Assembly: GCF_026540855.1 (NCBI RefSeq)
Contig: NZ_JALNUP010000003.1
Span: 1-64,000 of the forward strand
Length of the DNA: 64,000 nucleotides
Origin: Sphingomonas sp. GC_Shp_5
Lineage (GTDB): Bacteria; Pseudomonadota; Alphaproteobacteria; Sphingomonadales; Sphingomonadaceae
Direction of reading: 5' to 3'
Every line of letters starts with the position of its first letter. Position 1 is the stretch's first letter. Below, piece by piece: positions 31,233 through 40,095 of the stretch. The position numbers and the translations under genes are program-made. Under the pieces are notes generated by a model, which saw nothing but the letters and a program-made list of their open reading frames with translations, was not told the origin of the DNA and made no database searches.

Positions 31233-32125
31233 TGGCGACCTTCACGACTGATCCAGGCTGGCTGTGCTGGGATCCGGCACCGAGCAAGCCGCGCTTCGTG
31301 CCGCCGGCGGGCGCCGTCGATGCGCATTGCCACGTGTTCGGGCCCGGCGACGTCTTCCCTTATGCCCCCGAGCGCAAATACACGCCATGCGATGCCGGCA
31401 AGGACCAGCTGTTTGCGCTGCGCGATCATCTCGGCTTCGCGCGCAACGTCATCGTCCAGGCGACCTGCCATGGTGCCGACAACAGCGCGCTGGTGGACGC
31501 GTTGCGCGCCGCGGGTGACCGCGCCCGCGGCATCGCCACCGTGCGCGACACCGTCACCGACGCCGAACTCGCCGCGCTGGACGACGCGGGCGTGCGCGGC
31601 GTCCGCTTCAACTTCGTCCGCCGGCTCGTCGATCCCAAGCCCGACGCCTATTACCGCGCGATCATCGATCGCATCGCGCCGCTCGGCTGGCATGTGGTGA
31701 TCTATTTCGAGGCCGCCGACCTCGAGGAACGCTGGGACTTCTTCACCTCGCTGCCGACGGTGGTGGTGGTAGATCACATGGGCAGGCCCGACGTCACCAA
31801 GCCCGTCGACGGTCCCGACTTTGGCCGCTTCATCCGCCTGATGGCCGAGCATCACAATGTCTGGAGCAAGGTCACCTGCCCCGAGCGGCTTTCGGTATCG
31901 GGGCCGCCGTCCTACGATGACGTCGTCCCCTTCGCGCGCACCCTGGTGGAGCGCTTCCCCGATCGCGTGCTGTGGGGCACCGATTGGCCGCACCCCAACA
32001 TGACCAGCCACATGCCCGACGATGGCGCGCTGGTGGATTACATCCCGCGGATCGCGGTGAGCGAGGAAGCTCAGCGTCGGCTGCTCGTCGATAATCCCAT
32101 GAAACTTTATTGGCAGACCGCCTGA
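31232..32125 (+). CDS. ligI: 2-pyrone-4,6-dicarboxylate hydrolase
   Basis: A 297-residue member of the COG3618 amidohydrolases. It has VDAHCHVFGPGD (His-32, His-34), a lysine/arginine-rich substrate pocket region GVRGVRFNFVRRLVD, VVVDHMGRPDV and the catalytic aspartate in LWGTDWPHPNMTSHMPDD. LigI opens the lactone of 2-pyrone-4,6-dicarboxylate to give oxalomesaconate. It overlaps the LigJ stop by one base, so the two are co-translated. The upstream enzymes LigAB and LigC are not in this window. Confidence 0.93.
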   Translation: MATFTTDPGWLCWDPAPSKPRFVPPAGAVDAHCHVFGPGDVFPYAPERKYTPCDAGKDQLFALRDHLGFARNVIVQATCHGADNSALVDALRAAGDRARGIATVRDTVTDAELAALDDAGVRGVRFNFVRRLVDPKPDAYYRAIIDRIAPLGWHVVIYFEAADLEERWDFFTSLPTVVVVDHMGRPDVTKPVDGPDFGRFIRLMAEHHNVWSKVTCPERLSVSGPPSYDDVVPFARTLVERFPDRVLWGTDWPHPNMTSHMPDDGALVDYIPRIAVSEEAQRRLLVDNPMKLYWQTA

Positions 32126-32313
32126 CGCCACCTGCGGCGCGGGTGAGCCTGGTCGAAGCCCAGCCCCCGATCGTGTTCTCGTCAACGCGGTTGGGGGTGC
32201 TGCGCTCGAGCGCTGATCGGTGCGAGCTGCGCCGCCTGCGGCAATCTCGCCGCCCGCCAGCCGTGTTACGATCTCCTATCCAACGCACTTTCTTCGCTCA
32301 CTGACCTCAACGA

Positions 32314-33390
32314 TCACACCTGGATAGCAGCGCGGGGACGACGACGAGGCGCCGCGTCGGATTGGCGCCTAACCAGCTGGTGAGGCAGGGTGATCCGCTC
32401 GGCCGGCGGAGCGTGTCCCTCGCGTCGAGCGGCAATCGCGGCGGCGATCAGATCTGCTGCGATCGTTCCCATCTGCGCTGTCGGCAGGCGAACGGTGGTG
32501 ATGTTCGGCCAGATCGTCGTCGCGACCGGGCTATCGCCGAAGCCGCAGACGGTGAGATCGCTCGGTACGTTGAGGCCGCGGCGATGGGCGACCGAGATCG
32601 TGGCTGCCGCCGTATCGTCGTCGCTGGCGAAAATGGCTGTCGGCGGGGCCTCCGCGTCGAGCAGCAGCTCGGCGGCGTCGAGCCCCGAGCGATAGGTGGA
32701 GGAGCCCGTTCCGATCAGATCATCCTCCGTGGTCAGGCCGTGGTCGGCCAGCGCTGCGCAATGCCCGTCATATCGCCGTCGGCTCGCCGGGCGGGTCGGG
32801 CATCCCATGATGAAGCCGATCCGGCTGTGGCCGAGCGCGATGAGGTGTGTGGTCATATCGTACGCTGCCTTGAAGTCGTCGATATCGAGCGTCGAAGCCG
32901 ATCCCGCCGGCTGGCCGGCCATCAGCACAGTCGGCATGCGCTGCTGTTCGAGCATGTCGAGCAACTCCCCCGCGTCGCACAAGGCAGGGGGCAGCACGAC
33001 GCCGTCGATCCCGCGTTGGGCAAGCCTGCGCGCCGCGGCGGCTGGACGCTCGGCCATGTCGCACTGTTCGATCACCAGCTGCATCGTGCTGGCGGCGACC
33101 CGATCGAGGCTGCCGACCATGAAGGCATTGAGATAGCCGGCGCTTTCCGAAGTTCGGATCAGACCGATCCGCATCGGGAGCGGTGCGCCGTGCAACAGTG
33201 GCGAGGCCGGCGTGAACCGCAGCAGGGCGATGGCGCGGATCACCGCCTCCTGAGCCGCCGGGCGCACGCGCGCATTGCCTTTGAGCACGCGCCACACGGT
33301 GGTCACCGATACGTCGGCAACACGGGCGACATCGTCGATCGTCGGTGGCTGGACCAGGCGCGATTCGACCACCGGCGGCCGCGCTATCAT
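32314..33390 (-). CDS. LacI-family transcriptional regulator
   Basis: About 358 residues. An N-terminal LacI HTH (PTIDDVARVADVSVTTVWRV) with hinge helix is followed by a periplasmic-binding-protein-like sensor (IGLIRTSESAGYLNAFMVG, GIDGVVLPPALCDAGELLDM, HLIALGHSRIGFIMG, PPTAIFASDDDTAAATISVA). ATG 33390 is taken as the start; the frame is open upstream into the preceding gene. It is the last gene of the TonB receptor - halogenase - halogenase - LacI series. It probably binds the TGNNANCGNTNNC-type sites found upstream of the receptor gene, with a sugar as inducer. Confidence 0.9.
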   Translation of the reverse strand: MIARPPVVESRLVQPPTIDDVARVADVSVTTVWRVLKGNARVRPAAQEAVIRAIALLRFTPASPLLHGAPLPMRIGLIRTSESAGYLNAFMVGSLDRVAASTMQLVIEQCDMAERPAAAARRLAQRGIDGVVLPPALCDAGELLDMLEQQRMPTVLMAGQPAGSASTLDIDDFKAAYDMTTHLIALGHSRIGFIMGCPTRPASRRRYDGHCAALADHGLTTEDDLIGTGSSTYRSGLDAAELLLDAEAPPTAIFASDDDTAAATISVAHRRGLNVPSDLTVCGFGDSPVATTIWPNITTVRLPTAQMGTIAADLIAAAIAARREGHAPPAERITLPHQLVRRQSDAAPRRRPRAAIQV

Positions 33391-33407
33391 GACAGGGTGG
33401 CCGCCGA

Positions 33408-34937
33408 TCACGACACCCCCCTTGGCGCGGCGCAATGCTGGGCGATGAACTGCTCATGGGTCGGCATGGCCGCGGCGGTCTTGCCGATGACCTCGCGCAG
33501 ATGCGCCATGAGGCGGATGCTGTCGTCCAGCGGCAAGGCCGCGACCAGCGGATCGTGCGACACCGGCCGCACGCGCTGCCCGAGCAGCACGGCGATCCAG
33601 CTGTCGGGGGTGAACAGCTCGCCGGCTTCGCGAAACAGCCGCGCCTTGCCGCCCCACAGCTCGATCTTGGCGGCCAGCGACGGTGGTGGCGCCATCGTCC
33701 GGCAGTGATCCCAGAAGGCTGAATCGCTGCGGCTGGTGGCATGATAGTGGAGGACGATGAAGTCGCGGACCTGATCGTACTCGCGCAGCAGCAGCCGATT
33801 GTACTCGGCAATCTCCACCGGATCGAACGAGGAATCGGGAAACAGGCTCATCAGCCGGGTGATGCCCGACTGGATCAGGTGGATGCTGGTCGATTCGAGC
33901 GGCTCGAGGAACCCGCCGGCAAGGCCAATGGCGACGCAGTTGCGCTCCCACAACCGCTCGCGGCGACCCGCGACGAAGCGCAGCTGGCGCGGCTCGGCCA
34001 GCGGCTCGCCGTCGAGCCCGTCGAGCAGCGCCTGCAGCGCGGCATCGTCGCCGAGGTGCGCGCTCGAATAGACATGGCCGTTGCCCACCCGATGCTGAAG
34101 CGGAATCCGCCAGCGCCAGCCGGCGGCACTCGCCATGGCGCGGGTATAAGGCAGTGCCGGCCCGGTGCGCCGGCTCGGCACGGCCCAGGCCCGGTCGCAC
34201 GGCAGCCAATGCTGCCAGCTGGTGAACGGCACCCCCAGCGTCTCGCCGAGCAGCAGCGAGCGAAATCCGCTGCAATCGATGAACAGATCGCCCTCGATCC
34301 GACGGCCATCGGCTAGGGTGACGGCGTCGATGAAGCCGCTGTCGCTTGCCAGATCGACCGCGGTGACCCGCCCCTCGAGGCGCACCACCCCCTCCGCTTC
34401 CGCATAGTTTCGCAGGAACCGCGCATAGAGGCCGGCGTCGAAGTGGAAGGCGTAGGACAGGGTCGACAACACCGCCGCCGGGTTCGCCGCGGGGCGCGTG
34501 AACCGTCCGTTTCGCGCCGCGACCGATGACAGGCAGTAATCGCCGATCAGTCCTGGATCGGGCGCGGCTTGCGCCAAGGCTTGCCGCAGCCACAATTGGT
34601 GAAACGACACGCCCTGAATGTCGCGGCCGTGGGTACCGAACGGATGCAGGTAAGTGTCCCCGACCCTTGCCCAATCGGTGAACTCGATGCCGAGCTTGAA
34701 GGTCGCCTGGGTGGCGCGGACGAAGTCATCCTCGTCGATGCCCAGCAGCTGGTTGAAATCGAGCAGCGAGGGGATCGTCGCCTCGCCGACGCCGACCGTG
34801 CCGATCTCGTCGGATTCGACCAGGGTTACCGAAACGTCGGCCGCCACCAGCCGCGCCATCGCCGCCGCGGTCATCCACCCCGCGGTGCCGCCGCCGACGA
34901 TCACCACCCTGCGGATCGGCGCCGCCACCTGGCTCAT
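33408..34937 (-). CDS. FAD-dependent tryptophan-halogenase family protein (first of the carbohydrate locus)
   Basis: A 509-residue flavoprotein. Features are the FAD dinucleotide motif VVIVGGGTAGWMTA, the VGVGEATIPSL segment, the conserved lysine in ATFKLGIEF (Lys-81) that in true halogenases forms the chloramine, and the W-x-W-x-I-P signature in GWRWRIPLQHRVGNGHVYSS. In sphingomonads, caulobacters and xanthomonads such genes sit beside TonB receptors for carbohydrates. Their real substrate there is not established, so halogenase is a family name rather than a proven activity. The start overlaps the stop of the neighbouring paralogue by four bases. Confidence 0.9.
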   Translation of the reverse strand: MSQVAAPIRRVVIVGGGTAGWMTAAAMARLVAADVSVTLVESDEIGTVGVGEATIPSLLDFNQLLGIDEDDFVRATQATFKLGIEFTDWARVGDTYLHPFGTHGRDIQGVSFHQLWLRQALAQAAPDPGLIGDYCLSSVAARNGRFTRPAANPAAVLSTLSYAFHFDAGLYARFLRNYAEAEGVVRLEGRVTAVDLASDSGFIDAVTLADGRRIEGDLFIDCSGFRSLLLGETLGVPFTSWQHWLPCDRAWAVPSRRTGPALPYTRAMASAAGWRWRIPLQHRVGNGHVYSSAHLGDDAALQALLDGLDGEPLAEPRQLRFVAGRRERLWERNCVAIGLAGGFLEPLESTSIHLIQSGITRLMSLFPDSSFDPVEIAEYNRLLLREYDQVRDFIVLHYHATSRSDSAFWDHCRTMAPPPSLAAKIELWGGKARLFREAGELFTPDSWIAVLLGQRVRPVSHDPLVAALPLDDSIRLMAHLREVIGKTAAAMPTHEQFIAQHCAAPRGVS

Positions 34938-36484
34938 CGCGCGGCACCGCCGCCGAAACGATGCGCCTGGGCATAGCTGGTCAGGTCGCGATTGGACGGC
35001 AGGTTCTGCACCGCATAGCCTGCCTGCTGGCGCACCTCGGCAAATGCCCGCCGCGCGTCGTCGGCAAAGCGCAGCGATCCGCCCCGCGCTGCCAGATCGG
35101 TCTTCCAGCCCATGCCATAGAGCACATATTGCCAGCTGGCTTCGGTGAAGATGTCGACCTGCGGGTCGATGTCGAGCTCGTTGGGCGGCCGGAATCGCCA
35201 GCGATCGAGCAGCTCGAGCAGGCTATCCGGGATCGACTCGTCCGCCACATTGTCGCGCCAGAAGGCAGAATCCTGCCGCGCGGACAGGCAATAGTGGAGC
35301 TTGATGAAGTCGAGCGCGCGTTCGTAGCGGCGCAGCATGTTGGCGTTGAACTGCCGTGCCGACGTCTCGACATCGCCGCCCCAGGGGAAGAGATTGGCCA
35401 CCATCCCCGCCGCTACCTCGGCAAAGGCGATGCCGGTCGCCTCGAGAGGCTCGAAGAAGCCGCTCGACAGCCCGATCGCGACACAATTCTTGTGCCAGTT
35501 GACCTCGCGGAACCCGCCGTCGAAGCGCAGACGGCGGACGTCGACGTTGGCACCCCGCGCACCGAGATGGGCGCGAAGCACGGTTTCGGCGGCATCGTCG
35601 CTCATATGTCGCGACGAATAAACGTGGCCGATACCGCGGCGCTGGGTGAGCCCGATATCCCACATCCAGCCCGCCTCCTGGGCGGTCGCGATCGTATAGG
35701 AGGCGATCGGGTCCTGTGGATCCGCATAAGGGAGCTGCGCCGCCAGCGCCCGATCGCAGAACAGCACGTCGCTGCACGAGCGATACGGCATGCCCATCGC
35801 CCGGCCGATCAGTTCGGCACGAAAGCCGGTGCAATCGATGTACAGATCGGCGTCGAGTACGCCGTTGCGCTCGGTGCGCACGCCGCCGATGCTGCCGTCG
35901 GGCGCGATCATCACCTCGGCGATCTTGTCGACGAGATGGTGGACGCCGTTGCGGATGCCCTGCTCCGCCAGCAGGCCTGCCAAGGCAACGGCGTCGAAAT
36001 GGAACGCGTAGTTGAGCGGCGCGACATAGTCAGGATGCGACGGCAGCTTGGGCGCGCGGTGCGCGTCGGCAGCCGCCCGCTGCGGCGTCGCCGCATCGTC
36101 CCAGTCCTGGCCATCGGCCAGCCCCATCAGCCAATAGGGCAGCAGTTCGATGCCGCTGTCCTCGGCCGCGACCTGAAACGGATGGGTGTAGAATTCACCG
36201 GCATGGTGAGCAGGGCTGTGCCGCCAGTTGACGAACTTGGCCCCCTGCTTGAACGTCGCGCCGCACCGGCGGACGAGATCGGTCTCGCTGATACCGATGG
36301 TAGCGAGCGTGCGCCGGATGGTGGGAAAGGTGCCCTCGCCCACCCCCAGCACGCCGATCGCATCGGATTCGACGAGCGTGATCGTGACGCCGCCCGGCAG
36401 ATCCGCGCCCAGGCGCTTCGCCAGATAGGCGGCCGTCAGCCACCCGGCGGTGCCGCCGCCGGCGACCAGAATGCGCTTCTTCAT
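34934..36484 (-). CDS. FAD-dependent tryptophan-halogenase family protein (second paralogue)
   Basis: About 516 residues from ATG 36484 (KKRILVAGGGTAGWLTAAYL). FAD motif, VLGVGEGTFPTIR and the lysine in ATFKQGAKF (Lys-79) are present. The W-x-W-x-I-P signature is altered: GWMWDIGLTQRRGIGHVYSS has Gly in place of Pro, and the residue before the Ile is Asp. That may mean a different reaction from the paralogue encoded next to it. The pair overlap by ATGA, suggesting matched amounts or a heteromeric pair. The gene follows the TonB receptor gene after about 55 bp. Confidence 0.9.
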   Translation of the reverse strand: MKKRILVAGGGTAGWLTAAYLAKRLGADLPGGVTITLVESDAIGVLGVGEGTFPTIRRTLATIGISETDLVRRCGATFKQGAKFVNWRHSPAHHAGEFYTHPFQVAAEDSGIELLPYWLMGLADGQDWDDAATPQRAAADAHRAPKLPSHPDYVAPLNYAFHFDAVALAGLLAEQGIRNGVHHLVDKIAEVMIAPDGSIGGVRTERNGVLDADLYIDCTGFRAELIGRAMGMPYRSCSDVLFCDRALAAQLPYADPQDPIASYTIATAQEAGWMWDIGLTQRRGIGHVYSSRHMSDDAAETVLRAHLGARGANVDVRRLRFDGGFREVNWHKNCVAIGLSSGFFEPLEATGIAFAEVAAGMVANLFPWGGDVETSARQFNANMLRRYERALDFIKLHYCLSARQDSAFWRDNVADESIPDSLLELLDRWRFRPPNELDIDPQVDIFTEASWQYVLYGMGWKTDLAARGGSLRFADDARRAFAEVRQQAGYAVQNLPSNRDLTSYAQAHRFGGGAAR

Positions 36485-36539
36485 GCTACTGGCCTCATTA
36501 GCGGCCCACCCCCACGGGCGGGCCGCCATGCTTCATACA

Positions 36540-39500
36540 TCAGAACGCCAGGTTGATCCCTACCGACAAGCGCCGATCGCTCTGGAACCAGCTGCGTCCG
36601 ACCAGCTTGCCCCCCGGATAGCCGCCCATCAGCGTCCGCTGGGTGGAGGCCGTCAGGTTTGTGCCCTGAATGCCGAACGAGAACTGGTCGGTGACCTTGA
36701 AGCGAACGCCCGCGTCAATCGACCCGTAATTGCCACCATAGATCGGCAGCGCGATCTGGGTGCTGGTGTCGACACCACCGTCCTGGTTGGTGATCACCCC
36801 CGGCGCGCTGTAATAAGTGTAGGGCGAGTTGGTGCCGTTGCTGTTCGTCGACAGCAGGTAGCGCGAGCGCCACGAGTAAGCGACGCGCAGCGACACCGGA
36901 TTGCGCTCGTAGAGCAGCGTGGCATTAAAGTTGTGCTTGGACAGCCCAACCAGCGGCGCGTCGGTCCTGATCGTTCCGTTGATATCGCGATAAACATCGC
37001 CGGGGTTGCTGCTCTTGATGAACGTATAGTTCCCCTCGAACCCGAAGCCGGCAAGCGCGCCCGGCAGCATGTCGAGGAAGAAGCGGCCCCCGACCTCGAC
37101 GCCCTTGACCGTCGCGGCCTTGGGCGAGTTGATATAGTCGCTCGCGGATGCGTTGACGCTTTCAGTGAAGCCGTCCGTAAACAGCACGTTCACCTGCCGC
37201 GTCGTCAGCGAGTAGATCGGCAGGTCGGTTAACCGCTTGTAGAAGGGCGCGAGGTGGAACGAGGTGCCCGCCCGGCCGTAATATTCGAGCGACAGATCGA
37301 CGTTGTTCGACAGCGTGGGCTTGAGCAGCGGGTTGCCCGTATCCGCGGTGAAGTTGGTGAAGGTGCCCGGTTGACCCGCGACCGGGTTGCTGGTCGTGGC
37401 GACGCCAACCGAACCCGATGCGCGCAACGCATTGAAGCTCGGCAAGTCCATTGTGATGTTATAGCCGCCGCGCAGCTTGATCTTCTCGGCGGGTGACCAT
37501 TCGAGGTTGACCGACGGCAGGACGCGCGTGAAATCCGCCTTGCCGCCGCGGGGGAGGAACGTGCTCGCCAGCGTCTGCGGAACCCCGTTGCGGATGAAGA
37601 TCGTGCCGCCATTCTGCTGAATGTAGCCGCTGCCCTCATTCTCGATATGCACGACGCGGACGCCGACATTGCCGGAGATGCCCTTCGCGCCATCCTGCGG
37701 CCCAAAGCGCAGCAGGGCATAGCCCGCGATATTCTCGGTGCGGTTGTCGACCTGGTCGCCGGGCAGAACAAAGCCCGGCGCGCGGATGCCGGACAGACCG
37801 CCATAGCCGGTGACCGGCAACAGGCCAGCGGCGGAGCAATTGGACTCGATACCAGTACAGAAGCCGGCAGGCGGCGGCGTGACCAGGCCGGTGCGGTTGA
37901 CGTTGAAGCGCGAGGCGAGATCCTCCGACGCGAACATCAGATTGCCGGGCAGCGTCGTGTTGCCGCGGAAGAAGTCCTTGAACGCGTGGAAGGCGACATC
38001 GCCGGGTGCGGCGTTCGCATAGGTCAGCTGCGGATCGCCGTTCCAGCCGCGACCCAGCGCCGTCCAATTGTAGCCGTTGGCGAGATCGCGCTCGGTGCGC
38101 TTGGCATAGCGGCCGCCGACCTTGACCGAGCGGAAGAAGCTGTTGTCGAACTTGTACTCGGCATCAAGCTGCGCCGCGTCGAGCCGGCCCTTGTTCCGTT
38201 CGTTGTGCGGCATCGACGCCGACCAGAAATAGTTGGCCGGATCGGCGAAGGACGCCTGGGTAGCCGGGCTGACGGTGATCTGGGGCAGGTCGCCGCGCAG
38301 ATCCATGCCGAAGCTCGTGCCGAACCCGATCTCGCGGAAGATGTCGATGCGATCATAGATCTGACGTGAATCGACGCGCTGCAGCGAGCCCTTGAGCGAC
38401 AAGGGGCCGCCTTCCGGCACCCAAGCGAACGACAAGGAGTAATCGCGCGTTCGCGTGTTGCTCTGCACGAACCCCTTGTTGCCGCTGCTGGTGATCGTTC
38501 CACCGGTGGGCAGGAAGGTGTTCGGATCGCGGTTGTACAAGGCGGTCGTGCTGGTCAGCAGGCCGTTGCTGTCGAACGTGCTGGTCGCCGGATCGACTGC
38601 GAGCGTCTGCGAATCGAGCTGCGTGCCATAGTCGCTCGACTGGCTCTTGTAGCGCGACTGGAAGAAGCTGCCGGTGAAGGTCAGCGAATCGGTCGGCTGC
38701 CACTGTGCGGCGCCATAGATGCCATAGCGCTTGTACTGGAATGCCTCGTCGCCATAGGCGAAGCCGCTCGGAACGTAACGCGCATTGCCGTCGCTCAGCG
38801 TCGTCTTGAAATACGGACTGGTGCGCAGGAACTGCGACAGCGAACTGAACTGGCTGAAGGCGATATCGCCGAGCAGGCCGATCCGGCCGATCGGGGTGTC
38901 GAACGTGTCGGTGACCAGGATCGAACCCGAAGGATCCGCCTTGCGCGCCATGTCGCCCACCGCAAGCTCGCTCGTGCCGGCGACGTGGAACTTGCCGTCG
39001 AAATCGAACGGCAGCTTGGTGCGCAGATCGATCTGGCCGCCGGTGCCGCCCTCGATGAGATCGGCCGTCGATGCCTTGTAGACGTCGACCGCCGACATCA
39101 GTTCGGGGGTGACGTCGCTCCACAGGATCGCGCGCCCGTTGTTTGCGCTGAAGATCTCGCGGCCGTTCAGCCGCGACGCGACGCCCGTAAGGCCGCGCAC
39201 CTGCACGCCCGAACCCTGGACGGAATAATGATCGGGATCGCCGAGCGCGGCGAAGCGGACGATCGACACACCCGAGACACGCTGGAGAACCTCGGTAATC
39301 GAATTGTCCGGCAGCTTGCCGGCATCGTCAGCGACGACCGAGTCGACGATGGTCTCGCTGCGACGCTTGCGCTCGTCAGCCGCCTCGAGCGCGGCGCGAC
39401 GGCCGGTCACGACGATGTCGGTGCCGCCGGTGTCGGCCGCGGGAGAAGTGGATTGATCGCTGTTGGGGGTTGCTGCCTGGGTCGCGTCCTTCGACACGCC

Positions 39501-39641
39501 GAGCGTTTCCGCCTGGATCATCGGCGTGGCCAGCGCCTGCGTCGACAAGGTGAATACGCCAAGCGCCAGACATGACGCACCTGCACGCAATGTGGCATCA
39601 AAAGCCGCGCGACTACGGCCAACACGAACGAAGTTCGTCAT
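36540..39641 (-). CDS. TonB-dependent receptor (carbohydrate-type)
   Basis: A 1033-residue outer-membrane receptor. It has a signal peptide (CLALGVFTLSTQALA), a TonB box (GGTDIVVTGRR), a plug domain (ETIVDSVVADDAGKLPDNSI, VQVRGLTGVASRLNGREIF, GGTGGQIDLRTKLPFDF) and a 22-strand barrel ending in the terminal aromatic strand RRLSVGINLAF. The start at ATG 39641 is preceded by AGGAGAGGG; an upstream frame extension has no such site. Its operon with two halogenase-family genes and a LacI regulator, and the secreted GH3 enzyme gene next door, points to uptake of an oligosaccharide or glycoside. Two operator-like palindromes lie upstream. Confidence 0.93.
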   Translation of the reverse strand: MTNFVRVGRSRAAFDATLRAGASCLALGVFTLSTQALATPMIQAETLGVSKDATQAATPNSDQSTSPAADTGGTDIVVTGRRAALEAADERKRRSETIVDSVVADDAGKLPDNSITEVLQRVSGVSIVRFAALGDPDHYSVQGSGVQVRGLTGVASRLNGREIFSANNGRAILWSDVTPELMSAVDVYKASTADLIEGGTGGQIDLRTKLPFDFDGKFHVAGTSELAVGDMARKADPSGSILVTDTFDTPIGRIGLLGDIAFSQFSSLSQFLRTSPYFKTTLSDGNARYVPSGFAYGDEAFQYKRYGIYGAAQWQPTDSLTFTGSFFQSRYKSQSSDYGTQLDSQTLAVDPATSTFDSNGLLTSTTALYNRDPNTFLPTGGTITSSGNKGFVQSNTRTRDYSLSFAWVPEGGPLSLKGSLQRVDSRQIYDRIDIFREIGFGTSFGMDLRGDLPQITVSPATQASFADPANYFWSASMPHNERNKGRLDAAQLDAEYKFDNSFFRSVKVGGRYAKRTERDLANGYNWTALGRGWNGDPQLTYANAAPGDVAFHAFKDFFRGNTTLPGNLMFASEDLASRFNVNRTGLVTPPPAGFCTGIESNCSAAGLLPVTGYGGLSGIRAPGFVLPGDQVDNRTENIAGYALLRFGPQDGAKGISGNVGVRVVHIENEGSGYIQQNGGTIFIRNGVPQTLASTFLPRGGKADFTRVLPSVNLEWSPAEKIKLRGGYNITMDLPSFNALRASGSVGVATTSNPVAGQPGTFTNFTADTGNPLLKPTLSNNVDLSLEYYGRAGTSFHLAPFYKRLTDLPIYSLTTRQVNVLFTDGFTESVNASASDYINSPKAATVKGVEVGGRFFLDMLPGALAGFGFEGNYTFIKSSNPGDVYRDINGTIRTDAPLVGLSKHNFNATLLYERNPVSLRVAYSWRSRYLLSTNSNGTNSPYTYYSAPGVITNQDGGVDTSTQIALPIYGGNYGSIDAGVRFKVTDQFSFGIQGTNLTASTQRTLMGGYPGGKLVGRSWFQSDRRLSVGINLAF

Positions 39642-39700
39642 CCCCAACCCTCTCCTGTGTCGCCCCGCCGTTGCGGCCTCAGCGATCTTTATCGCGCTTA

Positions 39701-39714
39701 TGGTAGCGCTATCG
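39701..39714. promoter_or_regulatory. LacI-type operator-like palindrome, proximal
   Basis: TGGTAGCGCTATCG fits the LacI/GalR operator pattern TGNNANCGNTNNCA at all but the last fixed base, with a perfect TAGCGCTA core around the central CG. It lies 60 bases upstream of the receptor start, where a bound repressor would block transcription. The likely binder is the LacI protein encoded at 32314-33390. Confidence 0.65.
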
Positions 39715-39959
39715 GGTCCGATACGGTATTTGTTTGAGGGCGGCAACAGAAAATCATGATGAGACACATGATGAAATGTCGTGTCACCTCTGCGCAACAG
39801 GCAAAGCTGTTCGAGCTTTGAGCGATGCGATCGGTTGCCAACGGCGCTCAACCGGCAGAGCGCGTCCGCGGCGATGACGATCAATCCATCGCCGGCTACA
39901 GTCGCGTGGACTCAAGTATCGATCATGTTAAGGCGCTGGGCATCTTGCGACATTGGTAT

Positions 39960-39973
39960 TGTTAGCGTTATCT
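39960..39973. promoter_or_regulatory. LacI-type operator-like palindrome, distal
   Basis: TGTTAGCGTTATCT fits TGNNANCGNTNNCA except at the final base. It is about 259 bp from the proximal site and about 120 bp past the stop of the GH3 gene. Two sites this far apart could allow DNA looping; the distal one alone is a weaker case. Confidence 0.45.
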
Positions 39974-40095
39974 TTTTCGGTAATATGGCGTTGCTGCAAG
40001 AACACCTGCGCTCGGCTTCCAGTGGGATACTTCCGCCTTCACGGATTCCACGACCAGCAGCACTGGCCGTGCAAACGCTGCCGGTCTTGAACTGC

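Larger units (their letters stand above)
39642..40095. promoter_or_regulatory. regulatory gap between GH3 gene and TonB receptor gene
   Basis: 454 bp without a gene. The part next to the receptor holds its promoter: in the minus direction, TTGCCG followed 17 bases later by TATCGG is a weak -35/-10 candidate just upstream of the LacI-like site at 39701-39714. A second site lies at 39960-39973. The separate control region implies that the receptor operon need not be read through from the GH3 gene. Confidence 0.55.

Noticed and set aside
33408..36484. Reading the halogenase genes as part of a halogenated natural-product cluster
   Set aside because: No polyketide, peptide synthetase, indole or tailoring genes are nearby; the context of TonB receptor, LacI regulator and GH3 fits nutrient uptake.
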